NCBI RefSeq assembly: GCF_954871325.1
Contig: NC_088775.1
Coordinates: forward strand, 51,561,561-51,625,560
Reading direction: 5' to 3'
Length of the DNA stretch: 64,000 bases
Source of the DNA: Gordionus sp. m RMFG-2023
Taxonomy: Eukaryota > Nematomorpha > Gordioida > Chordodea > Parachordodidae
Part shown: piece by piece, positions 11,545 through 23,800 of the stretch
Position numbering within the stretch: the first letter of the stretch is position 1
Layout: the number at the start of each line of letters is the position of its first letter
The notes under the pieces: generated by a model
Told to the model about the DNA's origin: nothing
The model's input: only the letters and a program-made list of their open reading frames with translations
Databases searched by the model: none
Program-made: the position numbers and the translations under genes

Positions 11545-12480
11545 AGTCATTCCATGTCAAATCGATCAAAAAAGGCACATTTTCGGCCGACCCCTTTTAA
11601 AATTGTTAAAAATTTCTGGAATTATTTAGATAGGTATATAAATGAGAAAGCCGTTTATTTTAGCTAGCTAGCACACCTGGTTCCCGAGATACAGGGTTTC
11701 AAAAGTACAAAAAAGAGCCACTTTGGAATCTGTAAAATTTTTATAATGCTTATATCTCAAAAACTATTTATAGTAAAAAAATGTATAATATATCATATTG
11801 TAGATAAAATAAATTTCTAAAGGGCTATCAAAAATATAATATAAATTGGCGCCAATTCGAGTCTTTAACTTCCGGTTTACCTATCTTGCTTCACCTGTAT
11901 TTTTAAGCAAAAAAGGGAGTTTGTTTTCGAATTTTTTTTTGCTTTTTATTTAGACACCTTTTATTAATATATATATGATGTCAAAACATTAGCGACGCTA
12001 TCGACTTTTCCGAAATACATTTTTATCAAAAATTGAAGAAAAAAGTAGATGACGCTAATGGTTGAAAAATACTATGTGATAAAATTTTTCAGTTCTGCCC
12101 CCCCTCCCACTTTCCTTAAAATGTTTTACATTTTTTAGACCTCTAATTTGATACTATAGCGAATGACTTATTAGCTCGATAATGTATAACAAAATTAGCA
12201 AACATTCCTTATACTTCAAATGACAATGTAGATATTGATTCTCCACCTCATATAATTAATCAAGAGGCTATTGATAACATTAATATATCCTTACAATCAA
12301 ATGGGGAATCTCATTAAAAGAAATAGCTTATGTGAAAAGCAATATTCGATGAAAAAAATATCTAGATTAATAAAAGTTTTAACGACTAAAATTATACCAT
12401 TATCTTCATCAAAATATGAAAAATTCGATGAAATTCTAGATACCTTAAAAATTATATGAAAGATATTTATTATTGGAAAT
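11545..12480 (+). mobile_element. Left end and coding scraps of a long-TIR family element
   Basis: ATTCCATGTCAAATCGATC at about 11555, followed by GGCCGACCCCTTTT, matches the head of the inverted repeats at 19035 and 23519 (CCATATCAAATCAACC then CGACCCC). Further in, 12130-12470 reads as plus-strand coding-like scraps in two frames; one, at 12271-12459, contains KQYSMKKISRLIKVLTTKII followed by PLSSSKYEKF. No matching right end was found downstream, so the element is truncated or rearranged. Coding identity is not established. Confidence 0.4.
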
Positions 12481-12489
12481 TTGTTACAT

Positions 12490-13185
12490 TATTAAGTGTT
12501 TAATGGGCATATGCCCACTCTGCTCCTCAGTTTAATTAGTATATTTAATAGAAATTCAAATTTTTTAGTATAAAAAGTGAAAATATCCGGTTATTGATAA
12601 GTTAGCAGCAAAATTTTACCGATAATTTGTAATTTATAAAGTGCCATCTATTTTTTTCATCATTCTTTGGAGATGCCAATATTTTATGGGTTATTAGTGT
12701 CTAACCACTATAGTAGCCAGCATAAATGAAAAAAAAATTAGTAACAAAATTTTGGACAAATTTATGATTCTCCGCAAAATATTTTTAAAACTCAGCATTA
12801 TTCTGAAAATTTTATCAATGTTTAGTAAATTGTAAATTAATTCAATCCATTCGGTGTAGTAAGTAAAAAAAATTCTTAATTAAAATTTTTAAAACTATCT
12901 TATTAGTTAAACAATATAAATTTTATTATTAAATTTATAAATATCTAATTTAACTATGCCAGAAAAAATTTAAAATATATTTTTATTGTTATTTAATATT
13001 TTACATATAGTTTTTAATATATATATTTAAACCATGTTATCATTTATAATTGAAAATTCTTATTTGTTTTTTTTAAAAAATATTTCATTTTGATATCGTA
13101 TATAATTTTATTTACAAATTGAAACCGTTTTATAAATAAAGTTATTGGCAATGGGAAAAAAATTTAAAATAATTTTCTAAAATTT
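12490..13185. other. AT-rich DNA without a recognised gene
   Basis: Long A/T runs and short imperfect repeats only. It may be the interior of the hAT element whose right end follows. Confidence 0.45.
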
Positions 13186-13189
13186 TTTT

Positions 13190-13257
13190 TTCGGAGGCTA
13201 TGAGGGAGGGAGGGGTTTCACGCCCAAACGCCCCCTCCCTCCCTGTCTACGCCACTG
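13190..13257 (+). repeat. hAT-like right terminus
   Basis: A GGGAGGGAGGGG patch followed by CCCTGTCTACGCCACTG. Read inwards from the right this is CAGTGGCGTAGACAGGG, the most common type of hAT terminal inverted repeat. The left end was not found, so the element size is unknown. A second terminus of this type ends at 28164. Confidence 0.5.
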
Positions 13258-13779
13258 ACTGCGTCTATAAATATTGACAATATTTTAGGCCACTAATTTT
13301 TTTTTAATTTTAAAATAACTATCGTTATTGTTGGGGTCAAATTTCTAAAAAGATTTTTTCTTCAAATTTAATGATTTTACATAGCTATATTATATAAAAT
13401 GAAATAATTAATATTACAACCGATTTAAATTGGAACTTGAAGATTTTGAAACTGATATAATACTTTTTGGACATATTTTACATTTGGTAAGTATTGAATT
13501 AGTTACTGTAAATAATTATCATGTTTGGGCTATGGTAATGTTAATTCATCTGATTTTGAATTTTCAGAATCAGATGATGATGAAATAATAATATCCAAGC
13601 TTATGCTAATCTATTAAATTAAAATATAAACAATAATATTCAAATTAATAAACTATAATAATGGCGTGTCAAAAAAATTGAAATGTGAAAAAGGAAAACT
13701 GATTATAAAATATAAGATTTTTTCTTAAAAAAATCAATTAATATTAAATTTTTCAAATAAATAGTATATTTAAAATTGA

Positions 13780-13925
13780 ACGAACGTTAAATTCGAACGC
13801 GTTCGTCATAAAAAAGGAACGCGTTCACGCTCTAAGTTCGTCAAAAATAAAAGGAACGCCGTTCATCATTTTTGTCAAAAAAACAAACTTCGTTCATGAA
13901 ACGCGTTCGTTTATAATACTATAAA
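13780..13925. repeat. MITE-like repeat with GAACGCGTTC palindromes
   Basis: The motif GAACGCGTTC, which is its own reverse complement, and near copies (AACGCGTTC, GAACGCCGTTC, GAAACGCGTTCG) recur in about 140 bp. Such CpG-rich palindromic ends are typical of hAT-derived MITEs. No clear target duplication was seen. Confidence 0.4.
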
Positions 13926-14244
13926 ATAGTTAAGTAAGGGGTGGGTGAGGATGTTTAATAAACAAAGGAAATTAAAAAATTAGCAATTATTTTTAACTAA
14001 AAAATTTTCAGTTAATTTAATTCTTTATTCTTTAAATTAAAATATGCCATGATACAAATCTCATCATGTATACAACTTTTATAACTTGAGAAAAAGGGAA
14101 ATATTGGAATTTATGAATGTAAATTTTGCTCAAAACATTTTTTTTTCTCCAAGTAACAGCAGTCTAAATTATCATTAAACCGTGCAGGATGAATAAATTT
14201 TCAAGAAGAAAATGACATTTTACTTCTAATATCAACATCATGAG

Positions 14245-14465
14245 CATGTATCGAACCCTTACCTAAAAACCTGATTAATACTTAATTATCCCGGACCTCG
14301 ATCGAACTTAATCTGGATTATGTCTGCCTGGACTTGGCAAAAGTTCCCATTTTAAATTATTTTAGAACCTGGACACGTACCAAATTCTTTTTTTAAAATT
14401 TCAAATCTGGACCTATACCAAATAGGTGTAAATTTTGTTGGGTTCAGAACCCAGATTAAGACGAT
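14245..14465. repeat. Short GC-containing repeat
   Basis: Clusters such as CCCGGACCTCGATCG, CTGGACTTGG, CTGGACACG and GGGTTCAGAACCCAG stand out from AT-rich flanks. The last contains a short perfect palindrome. It resembles the other MITE-like patches; family not assigned. Confidence 0.3.
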
Positions 14466-14473
14466 TAGGAATA

Positions 14474-14479
14474 TTTATT
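14474..14479 (-). promoter_or_regulatory. Possible polyadenylation signal of the SLC4 gene
   Basis: AATAAA on the minus strand about 100 nt after the SLC4 stop codon. The position is right; the motif alone is weak evidence in AT-rich DNA. Confidence 0.35.
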
Positions 14480-14574
14480 TTATTTAACTTTATAAAAATG
14501 CGTTTAGTATATATTTTTTTAATCAATAATTTCGGGAAGGGCGATAAAAAAAAATAATAACTAAATATATTTTT

Positions 14575-14823
14575 TTACTCGTAATCTTGAACTCCCCATT
14601 TATCTGAATGATTTTGATGAGAATGATGTTGTTTATGATGGTGTTTATGATAATGTTGGTGGATCTTTGGATTGGTGCCCGAAACTGGGATCATTTGATT
14701 CTCCAATACGTTGATAGCGGAAGCTGACGCGTTTGTTATGAACTTTTCCTTAGCTAGTGATTTCCACACTGCCGTTCGTTCAACTTCACGGGTAATATTC
14801 ATGGTGTCGGTCAAGGATGACAC
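14575..14823 (-). CDS. SLC4A-like: SLC4 exon 14 (terminal, histidine-rich tail)
   Basis: 82 codons plus TAA. The start after TTACCCCAG|GTG keeps phase 0 with exon 13; the frame is also open upstream to an ATG at 14850, so exact acceptor choice is inferred. It encodes [15 protein letters not shown], the conserved C-terminal motif of sodium-driven bicarbonate transporters, then 10 histidines within 18 residues ([18 protein letters not shown]) and a short end DKWGVQDYE. No typical PDZ-binding end is present. Confidence 0.75.
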   Translation of the reverse strand: MSSLTDTMNITREVERTAVWKSLAKEKFITNASASAINVLENQMIPVSGTNPKIHQHYHKHHHKQHHSHQNHSDKWGVQDYE

Positions 14824-17800
14824 CTGGGGTAATTTATTTCTGACTGTCATTTTTATTATTGAGAGGAGAAAAATATTTTAATAAAAAAAAATATAGTTTT
14901 TAAAGCAGTAGTGTCCAAAATCGAAATTTCCTTCTTTGCTATTTGGCCCAGACTAAACAGCTTTGTAACTAGGGTACCCTATTTTAGTTTGTTTTTAGTG
15001 GCATTGTTTTGTTTATTTTTCAATTTTTTTTCTGTTGTTTTTAAATATCTTTTTTTGTTAAATTTTTTGGTTATTTCCATCCCTCATAGTTTCTCCTTTT
15101 ACTATATTGATATATCATATATACAGTCTTTATCTATAAAATTAAATGAGTGGCATAATTAAATCAAAATAGTCTTTTACATTTTAGACTGTTTAGAAAT
15201 AAGTCGAACCAGGACACAACCTTAGGATAAAAAAACTATAAATCAAAGTTGAAAATTTTTCTAAGCAAAAATATTTTTTATAAAAAAAATTGTGATTTCA
15301 CCTTGAAAGATTTTTTTATAATTGATATCAAAATAAAAAAAAAATTTAAAAAAGAAAACCATCATACTAAAGAGGAGTGAATGCTTAAGAAATAGTGTAT
15401 GCAAATTTCGAGAGAAATCTGCTGACGAAGGTAGAATCCTTCGCCGGGGTTACTTGTAATAAGTCTCTTTTAGCTTTGATGGAAATTACAAAATAATTAC
15501 TTATAAAAAATTATTTTGGAAATTTTAGGTTAAATTTGAAATAAAATATTGGAGTTTATAAATTATTTATATTCATTTTGCGAATTTTAAACCTGAGTTG
15601 ACGTTTCCCAATAATGAAACTTTAACATCTATATGCGGTGACAATAAGATTTTAGTATCACTTGATCCGCCATTTAAAGAATTCGTTACAACATGGGTAG
15701 TGTTCTAATAATTTATGAAGATTATTTTTTAAAAAAATGATTAATTATGTCTTTTCCTATTGTTCTAAGATGGACAATTTTTAGATTAGTTGATGCAAAA
15801 TTTTTATATAATAATACCTATGTATGGTTAAATAGTTGGTTTTACACCACCACGACCCTGGTTTTTGGTAGAAAAAATGAACCAGAAAATACCCAACCAA
15901 TTACTATTAAATTTATTAGAATTAAATAAGATTTAAATCAAACTAGTATTTTGTACAAGATCTGTCCAATTTTGTTTTAATATTTCTAATTATCTTAAAA
16001 TAAATAATTGTTTTGTTAAAAAAAATATTATGGTTGTCAAATGATAAGATCTATTTTTTATTTATTTTTAAATGGCCGGTAAAAATTCTATCAAAACTAT
16101 CAAAATCATAAGATTTTGGAAAGGTATAGTGTTCTTATAAGGATAGGATAACAATGTTATACCTAATAATAAATTTATGTTTTTATAAAAAAAAATATTT
16201 TTTAAAATTTCTATTTCGTCTTATGCAATGATCGGAGAAGTTTTTTTTTTATAGATCCAATCCAAAATAATTTATTTAGAGTGGTAAAAATTACGATATT
16301 TTCTGATTTTATCATTATTGACATTTTGTAACTCTCTATATTATTAGTTTTAAGCAAAAAATATAATTATTACCGAAATGCTAGTCGCATTAAAAAATTC
16401 TTTTAAATTAAGGAGTTCGAAAAATGTCTGCCCCACCTTTTTTGATGATGTCATTTCAAAATTAGTACCCCTTATTGTAACAATTTCATTAAAATTATTT
16501 TATTTATTTTAAGACTATATATAATTATTCACAAATATTAATAATGGATAAATGAATATCAAAAATCAAAAGATAACCTTAACAAATTTTTATTAAGTGT
16601 GATGATTAAAATATCGTATAAAGTATCTTTGTCTAATCGAGTTCGTAATGGGGTTACTTAATCGTAGTGCGAAGCATCTTTCCATCGATACTTGCTAGAA
16701 AGAATCGGCTAGAACTATTCGCTAGAGGGTATATAATACAGGTCATTGAAATTTTTTTGATAGCCAACATTGCAAAATATTTTGATGGGAAGGCAATTTT
16801 TCGTTATATAATAAGCAATTAATTTTTGTCGTAATATCCAATAGCGAATTAGGGTTAAAAACATAAATACATATTGACTCAAAATTAAACTTGAGCCAAC
16901 TAACTAAAGAAAAATATTAAGAAGAATCCAACTCCTGAGCCGATTCGAACCAAAGCCACCTCATCTAGTCGGCTTGAGCCTAAGCCAATTTTTACGACTT
17001 TAGGTCAGACCTCGAAAATTATTAATTAAATAAACATATATTACTTACATTTTTTTGATGATTTATGTATTATAAATATCTAAAACCGATAAATTCCTAT
17101 AATAAAGTTAGCCCGGTCCTGGAAGATAATTATTTCGAATTCGATGCAAAATATTTAATTAATATTGAATTGAACTACTTGTCCTCTAGTTTTTAAATTC
17201 GATCAAAACTCGAATCAACTAGAGTTCTAAGTAAAAATTATCAAATAAATATAAGAGAACAATTTAAAAAAAATAATTCTAAAGATATTTATTTCTATAC
17301 TAATATTGAAATACTCGTCCTCTATGCATAAAAATATGATTGAGCAAAAAATTCAAAAATATCATATTAATAAGTTAGTTTGGGTTGGTGCTCGGGTCCA
17401 TGCATTTGGTGGACAGATCGATCTATTTGGATGGGTTGGTTCTAGTTCATTTTTTCGACCAAAAATCATGCCAATTCGGCCCAACCAAGCAATTTAAACA
17501 CACTACCTATAGATTAAGAAATTTCACAAAATGAGGCATCTGTGCAATATAAAAATTGAATAAAATAATATTTGAAATGCCATTTTATATCTTAAACAAT
17601 ATATAAATCTCTACTTCAGCATCACTGTCTTTATCAAAATGTTTGGTCTCTTCGTCAAAATTGTTCGATTCAATATCTAAATTCTGAGGCCTTATTGAAA
17701 CTTTTATAAGGGCATTGTCCTATAAATTGGTGTAATAAATAATTTTTAACGCCCAAACACCTTCTCATAATATCCGATCTCATTCAGTTCAATATATGTA

Positions 17801-20800
17801 TTAAAATATTAAGAGAAAAAAACAATATTATGTCTTGATATCAATCTAAACATTCTATGCAAACTATTAGTTAAACTTTGTAATTAAATGTTTATGAACC
17901 ATAAAAAGGTCGTCTGAAAAAAAAACTTATCGAATAGCCCTCCCGTTACATAAAAAGTAGAATTAGAAAAATATATATAAATTAACAGCATCACGGTCCC
18001 CATCATGGGTAGCTGCGTCGGCTTTAACGGGCTCATATTTACAAACACCGGTTTCAGATCGGAAAAGGCTGAGAATCCTGCCCATCAATCCGCTATTTAC
18101 AGATCGCCGACCTTTGTGTCTCAAACCAACTCGATTTTTGGCGGACTTTTGAGTAAATCGTGGGTCAGAAGAACCATTATTGTCGTTTATCAAAGAAACA
18201 TCCATACTTTTTCGCTTTTTTTCTGCCTCGGGCATTACGTCGTCCAAAATGCTGAGTTCTCTGGGGGTAAATATTTTCTCCATCAACTTCCGAATGCCAA
18301 CCAGTGCGACTACCTGTGTGTCATATTGCTTAAAAATTAGGACATATTTATAAGTATCTACCATAATGGGGAAGCATATGGAAATGGACTTGTATGATTT
18401 AATGGCCCAGAGCGCAGCTAGTGATAACAATTGTATGGCTGTAAATATGTGAACGCGATATGTTTTAACGGACCGCAAAAACATGTAGTCGGGTTGATAT
18501 TTTTGAGGCATGAAGAATATCGATATCCTTTGTATGAACTGGAAAAAAAAATTAATGGCTGAAAATATATTCCGAGTTGGGCAAATATTATAAAAATGTA
18601 CTAGAATATATATATAAATACATTTCTAAAAAAAGTATGTGAATATAACTTTTAAATGGAAATACATTTAGCTTTACGTTTATTTACAAATATTATACTA
18701 TATAAAAAATCAATTCGATCAATTATTATTCTTTGTTTGGAAATAAAAAATTACTGAAAACATGTCTCAACCGCTTTAAAAAAACGTTGTTTGGAAATAA
18801 CCTAAATCTTAAAATAATTATTGTATTTGAATTTATAAAATACCATGAGATAGCCCAAACACTTACCTAATTGATAAATTTTTTAAAATATTTTATTTTA
18901 TTCTCAAGATTGATCCATGTAAAAGTAAATTTTTGCCACAACCGGGGCTTGTAGATTCAAATGGTTTATTAAGTCTCCTATATAAATAATTTATATTATT
19001 ATTCCATTATTTTCAAGGACAATATTTTATTGGGTATAATATACCATTTGCATATAAATTCAGATGACCCCTTTTAATTGCGATAAAAATTTGTAGACTG
19101 GTTATATATATTCACATAAGATCATAAGCAAAACGTTAGCGTATTAGCAACTTGTTAACGGACAAATTGGGGTTAAAGGACCAAAAAATGTATTTTTTGC
19201 TTTTTACTGATGTTAAATAACTAGTTTTTAATTTAAAACTAAATAAGATCGAATATTGAATCTAATATTTATTAATAGCTAAGTCAATAGTTGATAATTA
19301 TGGGGAAACATTAAAACTATTTTTTATTTGTCATAACTATTTTTTGATAATTTCTTCAAAAATTAGGGCGGCTGGATATTTATTTAAAAAAATAGATGGT
19401 GCTTTATATAATAGTTTTAAGCTAATAAAAGCAGGGATTCAAACCAAACTTAAACCGGTATTTTTTTATCGAATCCATCATATATATATATTAATTTGTA
19501 ATTAAGATCATGAAATTTTTGAAATCTTCACAAATTTTTCCTAATTATGATAGATATAATTTAATTTAATTTTACTTTATCTAAAAGAATACAAAGCATG
19601 GCTAGCTTGTGAGATTTCTTCAGGAGATAATATATATATGTTCGTCCGGAGGGGTAGAAGGATTGATCAGCGAGATAATATGAGATATGATCAAAACTAA
19701 AATATCATCTATGAGGAAATTTAAATGAAACTGAAAGTACACAGGGGACGGGATTATTCCCATTAATCAAAATAGACTAAAAAAACAAATACATCAAATT
19801 TCAAAAAAACCAACATAAATCAAGTTTCGTTTTTAAATGAGGAAATTATATTTAAAAGTATTAATGGATATGTATCATGTCTATATGATGACAAATGATG
19901 GTTATAATTTATAATTGATACTAATGAAGAAATAAAAATCGGATTTTTACACCCCTGTCGACCTTCAGCCTAATTTAAATTTCCTCTGATAGATGATATT
20001 TTAGTTTTGCCCAACACTGGTCAATTCTTTAATCCCACCAGTAGAACATATATCATCTCCCAAGAATTCTCACGAGATAGATAGGCTTTGTATTCCTTTA
20101 TGAAATAAATTTAATTATTTATAAACCATTTTTAGACAAAATTTGTAAAGATTTTAAAAATTTCACGAATAATAATGCATAGTGATTGATTTAGTATATA
20201 ATATATACACTAGTGAGCTGCATCGGGCCTAATTTTTTAAGCCCAGCCACAATACTCAGCCCAGCAAAACCCGAAATTTTTTTTAAAAAAGTTTTGCCAC
20301 CAGACCCGAATTTTCTTAAAAATTAAGCCCGACACAGCCCGAACCCGATTTTTTTTAAAAATATAGGCGCCGAACCTACTTTTGCAGATCTCTAATATAC
20401 ACACTTAAATATTTTAAATCAATAAAAAAATGACTTTTATCTAGGGATCCGAATCGAAACGAATATCGGTTCGGTTCGAACCTCTAAAAATCGGTTCTGT
20501 TCGAACCTCTAAAAATCGGTTTGATCACTTTTGTATACAAACCTACAGAATTATATGTTTTATATAGAATATTTGATTTTATTGAGTTCTAGAGAATGGT
20601 TTATTTTCTAGTGACGCTCAAGACTTACTCGGTTATGCCCCTTCATAGTTGTGTCACAATCAGTAATATTAAATTTTGATGTAAATAATTTATATTGGAT
20701 TCAATTTATCTATAGGTTTTATAAGCGAAAAATATTGAAAATATTATCAATTAATTGATAATAATCTTTAAAACAATTCGAATATAAATTAGAATCTTAG

Positions 20801-23800
20801 CAATATACTAGTAATAACTTACATACTATTTAATAAGCACAAAATCACGAGGTTCTACTCGGTTCACATACTTTGTGGTTATACAATAAAATATTTATAA
20901 GCAATAAAAAAAATGACTTTTATCAGATTAAAACTATTATATATGACCATCTATTATTCTTAAAGTATAAAAATTGCTATATTTTTAAAATAAATATCGA
21001 TTTGTTGAATAAATTATTATAAAAATAATAAACGGATAATAATTTTTTAAAAAATTAAAAATTAGAGATCATATTCATTTCGAAATATTAATTTCAAATT
21101 TTCTACTGACTATAGGATGACCCATATTTTTTAAAAAAAAATTAATTTTGATGTTTCCGCCATAATGATCAATTATTAACTTAGCTATTAATATGAGATT
21201 CAATATTCGATCTTAATTAGCTTCGTTAATATAGTTGCTAATGCGCTAAAATTATGATCTATGCCAACATATATATATAGAGCCTACAAATTTTCATCAA
21301 AAATCGAAATCTAAAGGGGTCGGTAGAAAGATGGTTGATTTGACATGGAAATGAACAAAATATGATATTTTTTGAATTTTAAAATTTTAAAATGTTAAAA
21401 TTTTTTTATATTTATTTTATAATTCTATTACATTATCATGTAGAATTGATTTAAATCTATCATAGTAGCCAATGAATACTTATTTTATATCATTATAAAA
21501 ATATATCATATTTTTACATAATTTAATTAATACAAATATAAGAATTTACAAAACAACGACTAAATCTAATTTAACCACTTAGCCCTGATTTTACTAGCTA
21601 CCAATATGATTAATACTCTCTAAATATATATTTAAACATGATATGATTATTAAACTTTCTGAAATAGGAAAAGAGTTTTAAATTTCATATAATGCCAATT
21701 TTATTATTTAAAAACTCTTCATATTTTTATACCGCTTTATACAATGACATATAATAATACCTAGACTGACGATTCATTCATTAAAATGCATTTTTAAGCG
21801 TCGTTAATGGACCAGCCATTTTGGTAACCTTTATAATAATTATTTTCATGTTAAAAACTAAAATTAAATTGATAACTTACTTTCTTATTATCTCGATGAT
21901 CAGGCAATTCTTTAATAAAGTTTGCATCAGATATAATATAAAATTAGGCTCTCGTTTAAAATTTTAATATTTATTACAGTAACCAAGATGGCGTCTCTAG
22001 CTGATTTGTATTGATGTACACTTTTAATGAATGAATTGTCAGTCTAGGTATTATTATATGTCATTGGCTTTATATTGTTGTGTAAAAACATATTAATTTT
22101 TGACTAAAAAACATATTTTTATCATAAATTTTTTTAAATAACTTAAGGTTATATAATTTTTTTGCCTCAAATATACACATTATAAAATGCACATAATTAA
22201 ATTTGTGTTTCTAAACATTTCTGATTTTAAAATAAAATCCGTTAAAGACAAGCCTCTTGTAGCGACTAGCCCTGGTCTTTTCTATTTATTTTCTTCCCCA
22301 TTAGCAAAATTTATCGCTATAACAACTTTACTATATTTATTTTACTTCTTTGATATTAAGGAAATTTTTTTTATATTTGATTATATTTTAAAAATAAAGC
22401 CCAATAGAAGAAGGGATAGGATTTGTTTTTTCTGAATATTAATTGGAATTAATTGCAGGTATTATAATTCCAAAATATTCAAATAGTTTTTAGCCCAAAC
22501 CACTTAGGCCCATTCTTCCGTTCTACTAAGTCTGTCTAAAGGCCGATGAATTTTAAAATATAATTTTCACTAAACTGTACTCCCGATATTGCAACTGAGT
22601 TACTTCAATTGCGATAATGCATTCGCATTAATATTTCGCGATAATATATTCGATATTGCATTTCTTATGTTCGCGATAATGCTTTCGCGGCTCTACATTC
22701 GTCATATTTTCGCGCAAATGTATTCGATTTATAAATTTTGGGATATTATATTAACTTTTCTCAGTAATCGATATTCGCGATACTACCCAATCCTGAATAT
22801 ATTATAAAAAATAAAATTAATAATAACTAAGTTTGAAAATATTATAAAAGGATCAGGGATCTTAATATAAAAAATAGTAAAAAAAATAATATCGTTTGAA
22901 CCTTTTCGCATATAAAATTATTAGAACTATGTAAGAGAAGCATATTTTTAAAATTTTATCACTAAAAAACAATGAGTCGTATATAATTAAAATATTTCCA
23001 AACTTCTTTTCTGACAAATTATATATATATATATCCGCTAGGGATATTGCGTTTCGATATACCTATAAATAGGCAAGTCAAAGGGTAAACAATTGTTTTT
23101 CGATATTTTTATCATTATCATACGAAATAAATTGTTCTACCCCTTGACCACTTGATCCCCAAAAATTACGAAACCACGTAGATCAAGACTGGGAAACAAT
23201 ATTTGCAGGGCTCCCCAGCACAAGAAGTGCTGGAGAACCCTGAGGCCATGCCAGGCCGTCTAACTATTTTATTTAATGATTATAATTGATATATATTCAA
23301 CAATGGCGGTGTAATTTACAATCGCGGATTGATATGATAATGTGTTTATATATTTATTTATTTATTTATGTAATTGTATGATTGACGTCCGGGGAAAAAT
23401 TTTTGGGGATCAAGTGGTCAAGGGGTAGAACAATTTATTTCGTATGATAATGATAAAAATATCGAAAAACAATTGTTTACCCTTTGACTTGCCTATTTAT
23501 AGGTATAGGATATATATATGGTGAATTCCATATCAAATCAACCAAGGTTTCAACCCGACCCCCTTCAATTTTTCTTAAATTTTGTATATTGGTAGTATAT
23601 GCTATAACTAAGAAAAAAATGAAATTTTACCTTCTAACACTGTTTACCCGCTAAGATATGGCCGTTTAAAGCGTTTACAAAATGCACCTCATTTATTTTC
23701 AATCTCGAGAAATAATCATGTTAAAAAAATAATTTAAATTTTATTTTGTAGCTTAATAAAAGTTCTTTAAAATGACATAAAAATAAATATGATAAACATT

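Larger units (their letters stand above)
14836..17960. other. SLC4 intron 13: AT-rich DNA with short repeat scraps
   Basis: No convincing gene. It contains a possible plus-strand coding fragment (15595-15706), GC-containing MITE-like patches (16910-17230 with GAGCC/CGAACC motifs, 17380-17490 with GGGTTGG motifs), and near 17600-17700 a minus-strand acidic scrap ([14 protein letters not shown]) of the sort found in transposon proteins. AT runs fill the rest. Confidence 0.5.
19035..21350. mobile_element. Long-TIR transposon (about 2.3 kb), coding capacity lost
   Basis: The left arm (about 19035-19330) and right arm (about 21115-21350) are inverted copies. Shared stretches include AGATCGAATATTGAATCT and AATAGCTAAGT, AAAATTTGTAG near the ends, and an outer CGACCCC/GACCCC box. 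The outermost part resembles the 23519-25425 element head (CCATGTCAAATCAACC), so they are related. Identity between arms is modest, suggesting an old insertion. Its interior holds another inverted repeat, a hAT-like MITE and a hAT remnant. No transposase was recognised inside. Lies in SLC4 intron 12. Confidence 0.6.

Noticed and set aside
14911-15162. 83-codon hydrophobic plus-strand frame
   Set aside because: Runs of Phe and Leu from T-rich intron DNA; no start context, no conserved residues.
16930-16960. CGATTCGAACC resembling a tRNA T-arm
   Set aside because: No acceptor stem, D-arm or anticodon arm could be formed around it; the words belong to a MITE-like patch.
18005-18340. 111-codon plus-strand frame
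   Set aside because: It lies exactly antisense to SLC4 exon 13, whose protein is strongly conserved.
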